A stretch of DNA of 64,000 nucleotides from Lachnospiraceae bacterium 3-1 (GCA_000403255.2 KE159596.1:124001-188000), one strand, 5' to 3'; counted from the stretch's first letter, positions 18,110 through 27,250 are shown. Notes: generated from the letters alone by a model not told the origin. Translations and numbers: made by a program.

Positions 18110-19658
18110 ATGGAATATATACAGCTCCTTAGCCGTTTGAAAGAAAATGGATACCACTACCGCACATATGGAAACCAACTGCTGAACCCGGACCTAATCC
18201 ATGCCCGCATCCTGACCGACAAGCATCAGGCTTACGCTGCATCTACACTATATCTCACCCCCACAGACTTGCTTCCTGATCCTGCTATGGACAATCCCAT
18301 GATTTTATTCTGTTTTGAACAGCCCGCAGATTTCCATATTTATGAGAACAGTGTCTTCCAGGTTGTATCCTTTGACCCCGGTATTTCCCAAGGGGAACTG
18401 CTAAATTTTGTTTTGGAATGCCTGACGGAAATCCAGCAGATTACTGCCGGCATGCATATTCTTGTCAATGCATTGTTTTCCGGAAATGGACTTCAATACC
18501 TGATTGACACTGCCACAGATTTGTTTGGAAACCCAATTTATGTCATCGACCTGCAATACAAATATCTGTCCATGTCCGCAGGCATTATGCCAGAAAATAT
18601 TTTTTTTCAACGAAGAAAGCTCCACTGGCTATATTGGGGAAAAAGGAATCCAATATATTTCAAAAAATAAATTAGATGAAAAAGTCCAGCGTACCAACCA
18701 TGCTTACTATCATTACAATCAATTAATTCAAAAGGGAATGCTCATAGACACAGTAGAAATCCAGGGAATTGTAATTGGACATGTAATGATGCTGGAATCC
18801 AAACATGCTTTTTATGATTTTGACAAAGAATTTTTTCATCGGTTCAGCAAATTGATCTCTATGGAATTGCAAAAAGATTCCTCCTTTCGAAGAAACAAGG
18901 GCGTCATGTATTCTTATTTCCTCATTGATTTACTCAAGCATCCAGGGAAAAATACAAATGACATCCGGGAGCGTCTGAAAGTGATGGGCTATAACCCAAA
19001 AGAAACTTTTTACGTTATTGCAATCCCAACCGTAGGATACAGTACCTCTGATTTAAAAATGGAAGTGATTTTAGAGCAGATGCGGTTCCTGCTATCCGGA
19101 AGCATTTACGTCATTTATGAAAATACCATTGTATTTCTCATCAGCCGCAACCTGAACCAACACCTAAGTGACTATGAGATGCATCAACTAGAACTCTACC
19201 TAAAAGCAAACAACTTAAAAGTCGGCATCAGTAACTTTTACCGTGACCTGGAAGATACCTCCTCTTTCTACCAGCAGGCAGTCTCGGCAGTGCTTTTGGG
19301 CATAACGCTAGACGCTTCCAGATCCATTTACTATTTCAGCGATTACTATCTCTACAAAATGTTAGAAACCATGGAGAAGGAAAACCCTCAAATTCAATTT
19401 CTCATTCAGCCCGGACTGATGAAGCTTTATCTTTATGACCAAGAACATGGCACAGATTTCATGGATACCATCATAGAATTTTTAAAACATCCCGGCCAGC
19501 CTGCCAGCATTGCAGATGCACTGCACATCCACAAAAATACTCTGCTGTACCGGATGGGTAAAATCAAGCAAATTACAGACTGCAGTTTTATCGAAGGAGA
19601 GGATTTCATGAACTATAATCTGTCTGTTAAGATTATGAAATATCTGCATCTCATTTGA
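18110..19658 (+). pseudogene. PucR-like transcriptional regulator, frameshifted at a T8 run
   Basis: Two frames together make one about 515-residue protein. The first runs from ATG 18110 (AAAGGA upstream) and the second continues to 19658. They join at 18600-18607, a run of eight T; with seven T the frame would read ENIFFNEESSTGYIG without interruption. The C-terminus SIADALHIHKNTLLYRMGKI is the PucR-type HTH_30, and the middle resembles the GGDEF-like PucR domain. It lies between the two operons of the redox/acyl cluster and probably controls them. The change may be a mutation, a sequencing error, or switchable slippage. Confidence 0.8.
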
Positions 19659-19678
19659 CACCCCTTCTTCTTTGTACC

Positions 19679-19720
19679 GCTTTGTTCCTGGCAGGTGCGA
19701 TAACCTGCTAGGAACAAAGC
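19679..19720. terminator. Strong hairpin between convergent regulator and ferredoxin genes
   Basis: An 18-bp stem (19679-19696 with 19703-19720, one mismatch) has a 6-nt loop GCGATA. It sits between converging stops at 19658 and 19763. A U-tract is missing on both strands, so termination is likely but unproven. Confidence 0.5.
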
Positions 19721-19762
19721 AGGCAAACAGGCTTCAACTTCCTAAATACTTCATTTTAACGC

Positions 19763-20338
19763 CTATCTTCGTTTACAGGGAATCGGACGTTTCGGGCATT
19801 TCGGCTTTTCCGCCCCTGCACGGACAATAGCATCTTCCTCACATGCTTCCATGCAGGCTCCGCATTGAATACATTCTTTCTGCTCTATCACATGCACAAA
19901 CTTTGCCTTTCCTAAAATTGCTTCATCCTCGCAGACATCCACACAATCCCCGCAGCCAGTACAACGGTCTGCAAGTATATGGTAAGTCATAAACTTCCGG
20001 CAAACGCAAGCCCTGCACCCTTTCTTCCCGATATGAGCCTCAAAATCTTCCCGATATGTATCAATTGCTGTGAGAACAGCAGTCCCAATCTCTTCCCCTG
20101 TCTCGCAAAGGGACTGGCTTTTCATCATCTCACAAAGTTCCTGCATCTGTGCCAGGTCAGCGCTTTTCCCTTTTTTCTCGGTAATATCCCCAAGAATCAG
20201 TTGAAGCTGTGTCATTCCTTCATACCCAAAGACACATTTTCCGCATTCGGTACATTCATTTTGGGAAACCCCTTGACATAAGGTATCTACCACACACTCT
20301 GTACTTTTCAGATTTTTAATTTTATCTAACATACTCAT
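19763..20338 (-). CDS. Stand-alone NuoF C-terminal-type iron-sulfur protein
   Basis: 191 residues. Residues 20-95 match the NADH_4Fe-4S domain of NuoF/HydB (CTECGKCVFGYEGMTQL). Two ferredoxin clusters follow (CTGCGDCVDVCEDEA and CIQCGACMEACEEDA). The flavin and NADH-binding N-terminal part of NuoF is absent. It starts 15 bp downstream of the NuoG-GltD fusion and likely carries electrons between it and the flavoprotein reductase. The Lys/Arg/Pro/Cys-rich tail CPKRPIPCKRR is unusual. Confidence 0.82.
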   Translation of the reverse strand: MSMLDKIKNLKSTECVVDTLCQGVSQNECTECGKCVFGYEGMTQLQLILGDITEKKGKSADLAQMQELCEMMKSQSLCETGEEIGTAVLTAIDTYREDFEAHIGKKGCRACVCRKFMTYHILADRCTGCGDCVDVCEDEAILGKAKFVHVIEQKECIQCGACMEACEEDAIVRAGAEKPKCPKRPIPCKRR

Positions 20339-20353
20339 TCCACAGGCACCTCC

Positions 20354-22444
20354 CTAGTACTCATTCCACAGTTTTGGCCTGTGAAGCAAAAGCCGCAAAT
20401 CACACTGCAAGCACCGACTCGCCTCACATTGTGCCTGCTCGCAGGTCATTGGCTGCTCCACAAGTGTGAAATCCTTTGTCCGCAGGGATGCATCATTCGC
20501 CTCTGGTTCCACTCTTGCCAAACCCGCAAATCCCTGAACCCGGCCAAGATAGGGAGAAGGGATCTCCTCATCCAGAAGCTGCTCACTGATATCTCCATCT
20601 CCTCCCAGATATAAATCCATCTGTTGGGCAGCCTTTCTTCCAGCAGCAATTGCTGCAATCACAGACTTTGTCCCTGTCACAACATCTCCTGCTGCAAACA
20701 CGCCTTCCATACTGGTTTTCAAGTTCTCGTCAGCCTGAATGTAGGGCCCATGGGTCAAAGCAAGTTCCATCTCATCTGTCCCCTCTGGTTTTTGGCCCAC
20801 AGCAAAAATTACATTGTCTGCTGCAACCACCCGATTGCTGCCTTCCACCAGTTCCATCACCGCTTTTTTGTTTTCATCAAAGTAGAATTTATCAATCTTT
20901 TGGATTTCCACACCTTCTACTTTATCTGTCCCGATAATTTTCAGGAAAGAATGAGCTGCATGTAGAATGACGCCCTCCTGCCGACCTTCTTCAATCTCGT
21001 CCGGAGTAGAAGTCATCTTGTCTTCACTTTCCAGGCAGGCCATATGAACCTCTTTCGCTCCCAGCCGGATTGCCGTTCTGGCACAGTCATATGCTACATT
21101 TCCGCCGCCAAGCACCATGACCTTCTCTCCCACAGGAAGAGGCGTTCCCTTCCTTGCATTTTTCAAAAAATCCGCATTTACATATACGCCGGGAAGGTCA
21201 TTTCCCTCCATGGGAAGCTTTGTTCCCCGATGGGTTCCGACGGAAACAAGCACTGTATCATATCCCTGGCCCAAAAGCTCTTTGGGACTGCCTAAGGTAA
21301 TTCCCGTCTTCAATGTAAAGCCTGCTTCCAACATGGTATTAATTTCTTTATCCAGCAATTCATCCGGCAATCGATACGCTGGTATGCCATAACGGCACTG
21401 TCCGCCTGCCTTTTCATTCTTCTCAAACACAGTTACTTCATGGCCTTTCTTTGCCAGATAATATGCCGCAGTCAAGCCTGCAGGCCCAGCCCCAATGATC
21501 GCTGCTTTCTTTCCGGTAGCTCCCTCTTTGCGGACACGGGTTTTCCAGGCGCCGCTGTCATTTGCAGCCGCGGAACGTTTTAATTGGCAAATAGAAACAG
21601 GTGCGTTCAATTCCCCACGTTTACATTCTTCTTCGCATGCATGGGTGCAGATGCTTCCAAGAGTCTCTGGAAACGGAACTTTCTCCCGTACCACTGCTGT
21701 CGCCTTATCAAAATCCCCTTCTTTGATATAACGGATATACCGGGGAATATCAATATGTGCGGGACATGTGCTTCGACAAGGCACAATATTTTCTGCATAG
21801 GAACGTTCTTCCTTCATGATTTTTACCTGATCCATGATAGATCCGGTGGGACAGACCTCAATACATGCCCCGCAGAAACGGCATCCGGCATCTGTCAGGG
21901 ACTTTCCTTCTGGAATGCCTGCCCGGACGCCCGCAGGAGTCTTGATATAGTCCAATACCTTAACCCCCCGCAATTCCTGACAGGCACGGATGCACCTTCC
22001 GCAGCGTACACATCTGGTAAATAAATGTGATACCAAGGGATTGCTGTCATCATTTGCCACGCTTCTGGATTTTTTCCTCCATCCCTCCGGGCTGACGCCC
22101 ATATACTGATACATGGACTGTAATTCACATTTTCCATATTTGGGGCATCCGGTACAGTCTGCCGGATGGGTAGCCAGGAGCAGCTCCATTGCCATTTTTC
22201 TTACCTTCGACGACAGCGGTCCATTTACGGTAACCTCCATCCCCTCACGCACTTGTATCTTGCAGGCGGGCACTGCGCCCGGTTCCCCTGCAATTTCTAC
22301 GGAACATAACCGACATCCGCCCTTTGCTTCCAGATCTGGGTGGCTGCACAGGTGTGGGATAAAAACTCCCGCCTCCAATGCAGCGTCTAATATATTCTGA
22401 CCTTCTTTTGCTTCAATTTCTCTTCCATCAATCGTAATCTTCAT
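20354..22444 (-). CDS. NuoG-like iron-sulfur / GltD-like flavoprotein fusion oxidoreductase
   Basis: About 696 residues from ATG 22444 (the Met four codons upstream is too close to AAGGA). Order: 2Fe-2S ferredoxin (about 1-75, CRLCSVEI), NADH_G 4Fe-4S_3 (HPADCTGCPKYGKCEL), two 4Fe-4S clusters (CVRCGRCIRAC, CRFCGACIEVCP), then a GltD-type part with Fer4_20 (CRSTCPAHIDIPRYI), an FAD site (IIGAGPAGLTAAYYLAKKGH) and an NAD(P) site (VLGGGNVAYDCARTA). It should oxidise NAD(P)H and pass electrons through Fe-S centres to the adjacent reductase. Similar fusions accompany formate dehydrogenases and bifurcating enzymes. Confidence 0.87.
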   Translation of the reverse strand: MKITIDGREIEAKEGQNILDAALEAGVFIPHLCSHPDLEAKGGCRLCSVEIAGEPGAVPACKIQVREGMEVTVNGPLSSKVRKMAMELLLATHPADCTGCPKYGKCELQSMYQYMGVSPEGWRKKSRSVANDDSNPLVSHLFTRCVRCGRCIRACQELRGVKVLDYIKTPAGVRAGIPEGKSLTDAGCRFCGACIEVCPTGSIMDQVKIMKEERSYAENIVPCRSTCPAHIDIPRYIRYIKEGDFDKATAVVREKVPFPETLGSICTHACEEECKRGELNAPVSICQLKRSAAANDSGAWKTRVRKEGATGKKAAIIGAGPAGLTAAYYLAKKGHEVTVFEKNEKAGGQCRYGIPAYRLPDELLDKEINTMLEAGFTLKTGITLGSPKELLGQGYDTVLVSVGTHRGTKLPMEGNDLPGVYVNADFLKNARKGTPLPVGEKVMVLGGGNVAYDCARTAIRLGAKEVHMACLESEDKMTSTPDEIEEGRQEGVILHAAHSFLKIIGTDKVEGVEIQKIDKFYFDENKKAVMELVEGSNRVVAADNVIFAVGQKPEGTDEMELALTHGPYIQADENLKTSMEGVFAAGDVVTGTKSVIAAIAAGRKAAQQMDLYLGGDGDISEQLLDEEIPSPYLGRVQGFAGLARVEPEANDASLRTKDFTLVEQPMTCEQAQCEASRCLQCDLRLLLHRPKLWNEY

Positions 22445-22459
22445 ATTGGTTACCATTCC

Positions 22460-23947
22460 TTAGTATTCAAAATCATCCAGCTCTGCTGCCGCGTTTTCTC
22501 CTGCAATACGCCCGCTGTTTAAGCAAAATCCCATGGTATTCCCTGACAAAATAAAGGGATAGCTGTCCCCGAAAATGTTGCATGCGTCTGTTCCTACACA
22601 ATACAATCCCGGAATCACCTTAGCGTCTTGGGTAAGAACCTGGGTCTTATGATTGATTTTCACGCCGCCTAAGGAACCATAGGCTCCTACATTCTGCCTG
22701 CAGCAATAGAAAGGCGCTTTTTCAATTGGCTGCATATAACGCCTGTCTTTTTCAAATATCTCATCAAAACCGCCGGCACACATTTCATTGTATTCTTCAA
22801 TCTGCGCCACCAACCCTTCCACGTCAATGCCTGCTTTTTCTGCCAATTCCTCAATAGTGTCTGCTTGCGCAATCGGCTCATATCCATCTGCCAGATCCCT
22901 CTCCCACTGTTCATCGAAATGATCATACAGGTCATGGGGATGTACATGAGAGACAATGTCCGGGCCTTTTTTCTTGTATTTCCTTAATAGCTTGCTGTCA
23001 AAAATAGAAAATGCAATGCTTCCTGGCTGTGCTGTGATGGCATTCCCTGTAAAAGTGGTATTTCCGATCTGATCTTCCGGCATAAACCGTTCTCCATTCC
23101 TGTTCACCCACAAGCAAGGCTGGCGGAATGCCCCGTCCAGGATAAAATGGTTCATGTTATCCGGAAGCTGATACATCAATTCCATACTGCATGGTTCTTT
23201 CCCTGCCCCTGCTTCCCATGCCATTTTTAATCCGTCACCTTTCATGCCCGGGATTGCAAAATTGAAAATTGTCTTCCCGAACTCATAGCCCGTTTCCTCC
23301 TGAATCATCTTCGGATTATCTCCAAATCCTCCCGTTGCAATAATCACAGAATTAGCCCTTGCTTCTATTTCTTCCCCGTCTTTTCCCTTTGCCAGAACAC
23401 CTACTGCTCTTCCATCTTCCATGATGATTTTGGAAACCGGAGTTTCAAACAGAAATTCCACACCCAATTCCGACGCATGCTCTGTCATTTTTTTTGTCAT
23501 AGAAGTTGCCGCACGCGGACCCGGCGCTCCGCCGCCTTCCGGCTTGCATACATGCCAAGTAAATTCCCCGTCGGAATATGCCCTGGTATCTTCCGGTGCG
23601 CTGAAGGCCCGCTGTACCCCAACAAATTCCACGCCCATATCCATCAGCCAGTCAATGGTGTCCCCTGACTTAAAATAATAATCCCTTACCATACGCGCAT
23701 CTACACGGTAATGGGTAAAATACATATGCTTGCGGAATGCTTCCCCTGGGGTCAGGGAAATCATATGCTCCCGCTGTATCCTGGAACCAACTCCCAGCGG
23801 CCCCATTCCCATATTTGCTGCCCCGCCTGTGGCGCTTGCTTTTTCAAACGTCAGCACCTGCGCCCCGTTTTCTGCTGCTGCAATGCTTGCCGCAAGGCCG
23901 GATAACCCCGCTGCTACTACAATTACATCTGCTTTCATCTGTTTCAT
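22460..23947 (-). CDS. FAD-binding reductase of the fumarate reductase/ketosteroid dehydrogenase type
   Basis: About 495 residues. AGGAGG precedes two adjacent ATGs (23950 and 23947); the second has better spacing. The N-terminal FAD motif VVAAGLSGLAASIAAAENGA is followed by TGGAANMG. ATGGFGDN and a C-terminal GVKINHKTQVL and GLYCVGTDACN complete the FAD_binding_2 fold. Members reduce C=C bonds (fumarate, urocanate, enones) or dehydrogenate steroids. No heme or flavin-tethering domain is attached, so electrons probably come from the downstream NuoG-GltD/ferredoxin pair. Confidence 0.87.
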   Translation of the reverse strand: MKQMKADVIVVAAGLSGLAASIAAAENGAQVLTFEKASATGGAANMGMGPLGVGSRIQREHMISLTPGEAFRKHMYFTHYRVDARMVRDYYFKSGDTIDWLMDMGVEFVGVQRAFSAPEDTRAYSDGEFTWHVCKPEGGGAPGPRAATSMTKKMTEHASELGVEFLFETPVSKIIMEDGRAVGVLAKGKDGEEIEARANSVIIATGGFGDNPKMIQEETGYEFGKTIFNFAIPGMKGDGLKMAWEAGAGKEPCSMELMYQLPDNMNHFILDGAFRQPCLWVNRNGERFMPEDQIGNTTFTGNAITAQPGSIAFSIFDSKLLRKYKKKGPDIVSHVHPHDLYDHFDEQWERDLADGYEPIAQADTIEELAEKAGIDVEGLVAQIEEYNEMCAGGFDEIFEKDRRYMQPIEKAPFYCCRQNVGAYGSLGGVKINHKTQVLTQDAKVIPGLYCVGTDACNIFGDSYPFILSGNTMGFCLNSGRIAGENAAAELDDFEY

Positions 23948-23987
23948 CATGATACCTCCTGTCACCCTTACTATGTTCTCCTTCAGA

Positions 23988-24932
23988 CTAAATTGTCTTA
24001 AATTGTTTTTCTTTATATTTCTCCAACCTTTCCTGTACAATCTTACGATTTTCAGGATTGGCATAGAATCCGCCTTGGGTATGCGCAATCTCCTCCAAAT
24101 GCTTTGCACGCCCTTCTACGGTAGTCCTGTCTTTCAAAAGCCCGTTCTCCTGGATGACGAATTTCCACTTTCCATCTTCTGTCTGTTCCAGTGTGCCGCC
24201 TGCGCCGCATACCTGGCATTCAATAGGATAGTAAAGCCCGTCCCACTGCTCCTCTCCTAACACCAGTGCATTCGAATGGCAATTTGGGCACCATCCCATA
24301 TCCTCGTCTCCAAGCCATTTGCGCTCTTCTACCGGTGTGGTTACTGCTGTCATAATATTTTCTCCAAGTTTTCTTGCGCGGGCAATTAAATCGTCATCTA
24401 ACAAACATTGTGCCATACCGGGAACCCTGGTTGCCAGAATCATATCAACAACCTTCATGTCTGTCGTAAACATGGTAGCCTGCAGCCCTTCCAATGCCAT
24501 AGACTGCCAGGAACGTGTAGAACCTCCTACAGCGATTAACCCGGCAACCCTGTCCTTATGCTCAATCGCACCTATTGTTTCTAAAAATGCTGTCTCATAA
24601 CTCAGGCTCCTTTGGGCAAATGTAAGATAAGCGCTTGCTGGCATCAAATCATAAGTAGGTACAGAATAAATCACTGCATCCTGGGTAAGCATCACATCCA
24701 TAATCTTTTTCTTGGCATCCTCTTCGTCAAGCACACACCCTACGTTCTTTCCCTGGGACATGCCAATTGTGCAGGAAGTACACCCTGTGCAATCCAGGAT
24801 TTTATAATCCTTTAAATTAATCATAGCAACCTCAGCGCCTGCTTCTTCACAGTACATTAATGCCTCCTTTAGCAATATTTCATTATTGCTGTTCTTTCTT
24901 CCTGCTGCGATTCCCATTACTTTTACTGGCAT
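23988..24932 (-). CDS. Flavodoxin-fold NAD(P)H/FMN reductase with C-terminal zinc ribbon
   Basis: 314 residues. The N-terminal about 190 residues are an FMN_red flavodoxin fold (GIAAGRKNSNNEILLKEAL, CTGCTSC, YSVPTYDLMP). After about 210 a rubredoxin/zinc-ribbon-like pair appears (CPNCHS and CQVCGA). Such proteins shuttle electrons or reduce small aromatic or quinoid substrates. It leads the reductase operon and overlaps a 53-residue upstream ORF by 10 bp. Its precise role is unknown. Confidence 0.83.
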   Translation of the reverse strand: MPVKVMGIAAGRKNSNNEILLKEALMYCEEAGAEVAMINLKDYKILDCTGCTSCTIGMSQGKNVGCVLDEEDAKKKIMDVMLTQDAVIYSVPTYDLMPASAYLTFAQRSLSYETAFLETIGAIEHKDRVAGLIAVGGSTRSWQSMALEGLQATMFTTDMKVVDMILATRVPGMAQCLLDDDLIARARKLGENIMTAVTTPVEERKWLGDEDMGWCPNCHSNALVLGEEQWDGLYYPIECQVCGAGGTLEQTEDGKWKFVIQENGLLKDRTTVEGRAKHLEEIAHTQGGFYANPENRKIVQERLEKYKEKQFKTI

Positions 24933-25084
24933 ATCAATTCTCCTTTCTCTTCTTTTCCTTGGCTTTTCGATTTCTTTAAAACTCCCATCATGCTCAGCCT
25001 ATCGTGCGGCAGGCGCATGGCCATCCTTACTATGGAAGCTTTTGTTTTCACAGTAAGGATATCAGATTGACATTTTTTTAACAT
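24923..25084 (-). CDS. 53-residue basic small protein overlapping the FMN reductase start
   Basis: ATG 25084 follows a strong GGGGGAG site. The frame reads MLKKCQSDILTVKTKASI and ends at TAA 24923-24925, ten bases inside the next gene, whose own ribosome site lies within this ORF. The product is Lys/Met-rich and matches no family I know. It could be a small protein or a leader peptide for translational coupling. An inverted repeat CCTTACT(A/G)TG (about 25025-25058) lies within it. Confidence 0.5.
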   Translation of the reverse strand: MLKKCQSDILTVKTKASIVRMAMRLPHDRLSMMGVLKKSKSQGKEEKGELICQ

Positions 25085-25180
25085 CGTGTCTCCCCCTCAA
25101 ATTTCATGGAAATCTTTTTTGTATTTTGTGCCAGTACACAAAGTATGCATTATTTCAGTTCCCTAACCAAAATAACGCAA

Positions 25181-25232
25181 AAAAGAAAAGCATATTGCCC
25201 CATCTACGGGTCACAATATGTTTTTCTTTTTC
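25181..25232 (-). terminator. Intrinsic terminator after ylmC/glycerol operon
   Basis: GCATATTG and CAATATG stems extended by A/G-rich and T/C-rich flanks form a long hairpin, followed on the minus strand by CTTTTCTTTTTT. It lies 75 bp past the ylmC stop at 25308. Confidence 0.75.
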
Positions 25233-25307
25233 ATTACTCAATCATCTAAATACCAATGAATTTTACCCAGAATCAATTTCCATCTGCCGCATAAGCCCGG
25301 AGTAATA

Positions 25308-25556
25308 TCACCTGGGCGGTCTTGGTTCTGGAATTTCTACCAGAATAATATCCGGCCCAATCTTCACTACCTGATTCCAGGGAATGATAATTTCACTTTC
25401 CCTGCCAAACAGTCCCCAAAACCTTCCGCATCCAGGTATAATTAATGCCAGAATACAACCATTGTGAGGATCAATATCCAAATCCACCACAAATCCCAGG
25501 CATTTACAGTTACATACATTGATGACTTCTTTTTCTTTTAAATCACATAAACGCAT
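25308..25556 (-). CDS. YlmC/YmxH-family PRC-barrel sporulation protein
   Basis: 82 residues from ATG 25556, supported by an AGGGGG site and the family start MRLCDLKEKEVINV. YlmC/YmxH proteins have a PRC-barrel fold (GFVVDLDID, ESEIIIPWNQVVKIGPDIILVEI) and occur in spore formers with unknown biochemical role. The gene ends the glycerol cluster. Its ribosome site lies in the 3' arm of a perfect 12-bp hairpin, suggesting translational control. Confidence 0.87.
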   Translation of the reverse strand: MRLCDLKEKEVINVCNCKCLGFVVDLDIDPHNGCILALIIPGCGRFWGLFGRESEIIIPWNQVVKIGPDIILVEIPEPRPPR

Positions 25557-25595
25557 AATATCCCCCTGATCTAAGGTATGATGCAGGGGGATATT
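25557..25595 (-). promoter_or_regulatory. 12-bp hairpin burying the ylmC ribosome-binding site
   Basis: In the transcript AATATCCCCCTG (25584-25595) pairs perfectly with CAGGGGGATATT (25557-25568), loop 15 nt. The AGGGGG ribosome site is inside the 3' arm and the ATG follows immediately. No U-tract follows, so it is better read as a translational block or a processing/stability structure than as a terminator. Confidence 0.65.
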
Positions 25596-25614
25596 TGTTC
25601 CTATTTCTGATATT

Positions 25615-25974
25615 TTATAATACGTTTTTTGTAGCAATAATGTCCACGCCTGTACCTGCCACATCACTCAAGATAATATCTCCGATATGTACAGGCGCCT
25701 GAACTTTTACGCCCTTTAACTGTTTCATAATATCAAAGATTTTCCCTTTCGGAATATCCTCTTTCGTTTTTACAGATACTGCTGCAAGGCTTCCGCCTTC
25801 TACAATGACAGAACTTGTCACGATTCTAGTGGGATTTGTTACTTCCTTTCTTGCATATACATCACCGCGCTTGCAAGTATTTCCAACAACATTTACTACT
25901 TCCCCATTGTCCATTTCCACTTTCAATGGACATCCCATTGGACATCCAATACAAATTAATTCTCTTGTTTCCAT
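25615..25974 (-). CDS. DUF1667 zinc/iron-sulfur-type protein of the glycerol-3-phosphate oxidase set
   Basis: 119 residues from ATG 25974 (GGAGG upstream). Four conserved Cys occur near the start: CIGCPMGC plus CKRGDVYA. DUF1667 proteins are almost always encoded next to GlpA- and GlpB-like flavoproteins in anaerobes and probably supply a metal or Fe-S site to the complex. It directly follows the GlpB-like gene, only 4 bp from its stop. Confidence 0.88.
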   Translation of the reverse strand: METRELICIGCPMGCPLKVEMDNGEVVNVVGNTCKRGDVYARKEVTNPTRIVTSSVIVEGGSLAAVSVKTKEDIPKGKIFDIMKQLKGVKVQAPVHIGDIILSDVAGTGVDIIATKNVL

Positions 25975-25978
25975 AATT

Positions 25979-27250
25979 TTACGCCTCCTCAATCTTTACG
26001 GTAATCTGAGACAAATCTGAAAATGCTGCTAATTCTTCTTTTTTCAATACGACTTCTTCCATCTCTCCTGGCGCCACCACCGGACGTTTTTTGTGAATGA
26101 TACGTTCATCATTGAGATATACCGATACATAGCAATTCTTATATACATCGCCTACGCGGAAACGTACGGTATGTTTTTCATCCATACGGTCTGGATTAAT
26201 TGTCTTTGGTACCGTGTAACGCGCACCTTCAGTAGCAACAATCGGAATATCCTTTCCATTGCTTTCTTTGTGTTTTGCACCGTTTACTACATACTCAGCA
26301 GCATGTTTTCCAGCAGCAGATGCTTCCTCAGAAACAAAGTCTACCAGGTCATGTACATGGAGCACATTTCCACATGCAAATACGCCTTCTACATTTGTTT
26401 CCAGACACTCGTTCACCAACGGGCCAGAGGTAACAGGACTCATCTCAACATTCAGGCTTCGGGATAGTTCATTTTCAGGAATCAATCCGCAAGACAACAG
26501 CAAGGTATCACAAGTATAACGCTCTTCTGTTCCTGGAATTGGCCTTCTGTCAGGTCCTACCTCTGCAATAGTGATGGCTTCCACTCTTTCCTTCCCTTCA
26601 ATATCTACAACTGTATGACTTAATTTCAGAGGAATGCCATAGTCATCCAAGCACTGTACAATATTTCTCTTTAATCCGCCGGAATATGGCATTAGCTCAG
26701 CCACAACTTTTACCTTCGCACCTTCTAATGTCATTCTTCTTGCCATGATAAGTCCAATATCACCAGAACCAAGAATTACAACCTCACGACCAGGCATATA
26801 GCCTTCCATATTAACAAGACGCTGTGCCGTACCAGCAGAATAAATACCAGCCGGACGGTATCCAGGAATATTCAAAGCGCCTCTGGAACGTTCTCTGCAG
26901 CCCATAGCAAGAATAATTGCTTTCGCCTGAATTTCAAACATACCCTCCTCACGGTTCATAGCCGTTACAACTTTATTCGGAGCAATATCCATAACCATCG
27001 TATTTAATTTATATTCAATTTTCGCGTCTTCCAACTGCTCAATAAATCTTCCTGCATATTCTGGACCCGTCAATTCTTCTTTGAATGTATGAAGACCGAA
27101 TCCATTATGGATACACTGGTTCAAAATCCCTCCCAGCTCTTTGTCTCTTTCTAATACTAAAATAGATTCTACTCCGTTTCTCTTCGCTGATACGGCTGCT
27201 GCAAGTCCTGCTGGACCGCCTCCTACAATAACAATATCATAATTTAACAT
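25979..27250 (-). CDS. GlpB-like FAD/NAD(P)-dependent oxidoreductase
   Basis: 423 residues, pyridine-nucleotide-disulfide reductase fold. FAD motif IVGGGPAGLAAAVSAKRNGV is at 6-25, an NAD-type second nucleotide motif is VILGSGDIGLIMARRMTLEG, and GVFACGNVLHVHDLVD is the C-terminal FAD contact. No redox-active CxxC is seen. It likely takes electrons from the neighbouring glycerol-3-phosphate dehydrogenase subunit to NAD(P) or another acceptor. Confidence 0.88.
   Translation of the reverse strand: MLNYDIVIVGGGPAGLAAAVSAKRNGVESILVLERDKELGGILNQCIHNGFGLHTFKEELTGPEYAGRFIEQLEDAKIEYKLNTMVMDIAPNKVVTAMNREEGMFEIQAKAIILAMGCRERSRGALNIPGYRPAGIYSAGTAQRLVNMEGYMPGREVVILGSGDIGLIMARRMTLEGAKVKVVAELMPYSGGLKRNIVQCLDDYGIPLKLSHTVVDIEGKERVEAITIAEVGPDRRPIPGTEERYTCDTLLLSCGLIPENELSRSLNVEMSPVTSGPLVNECLETNVEGVFACGNVLHVHDLVDFVSEEASAAGKHAAEYVVNGAKHKESNGKDIPIVATEGARYTVPKTINPDRMDEKHTVRFRVGDVYKNCYVSVYLNDERIIHKKRPVVAPGEMEEVVLKKEELAAFSDLSQITVKIEEA

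Noticed and set aside
25557-25595. Intrinsic terminator of the glycerol operon
   Set aside because: No U-tract follows the stem and the ylmC start codon is immediately adjacent; a real terminator is found at 25181-25232.
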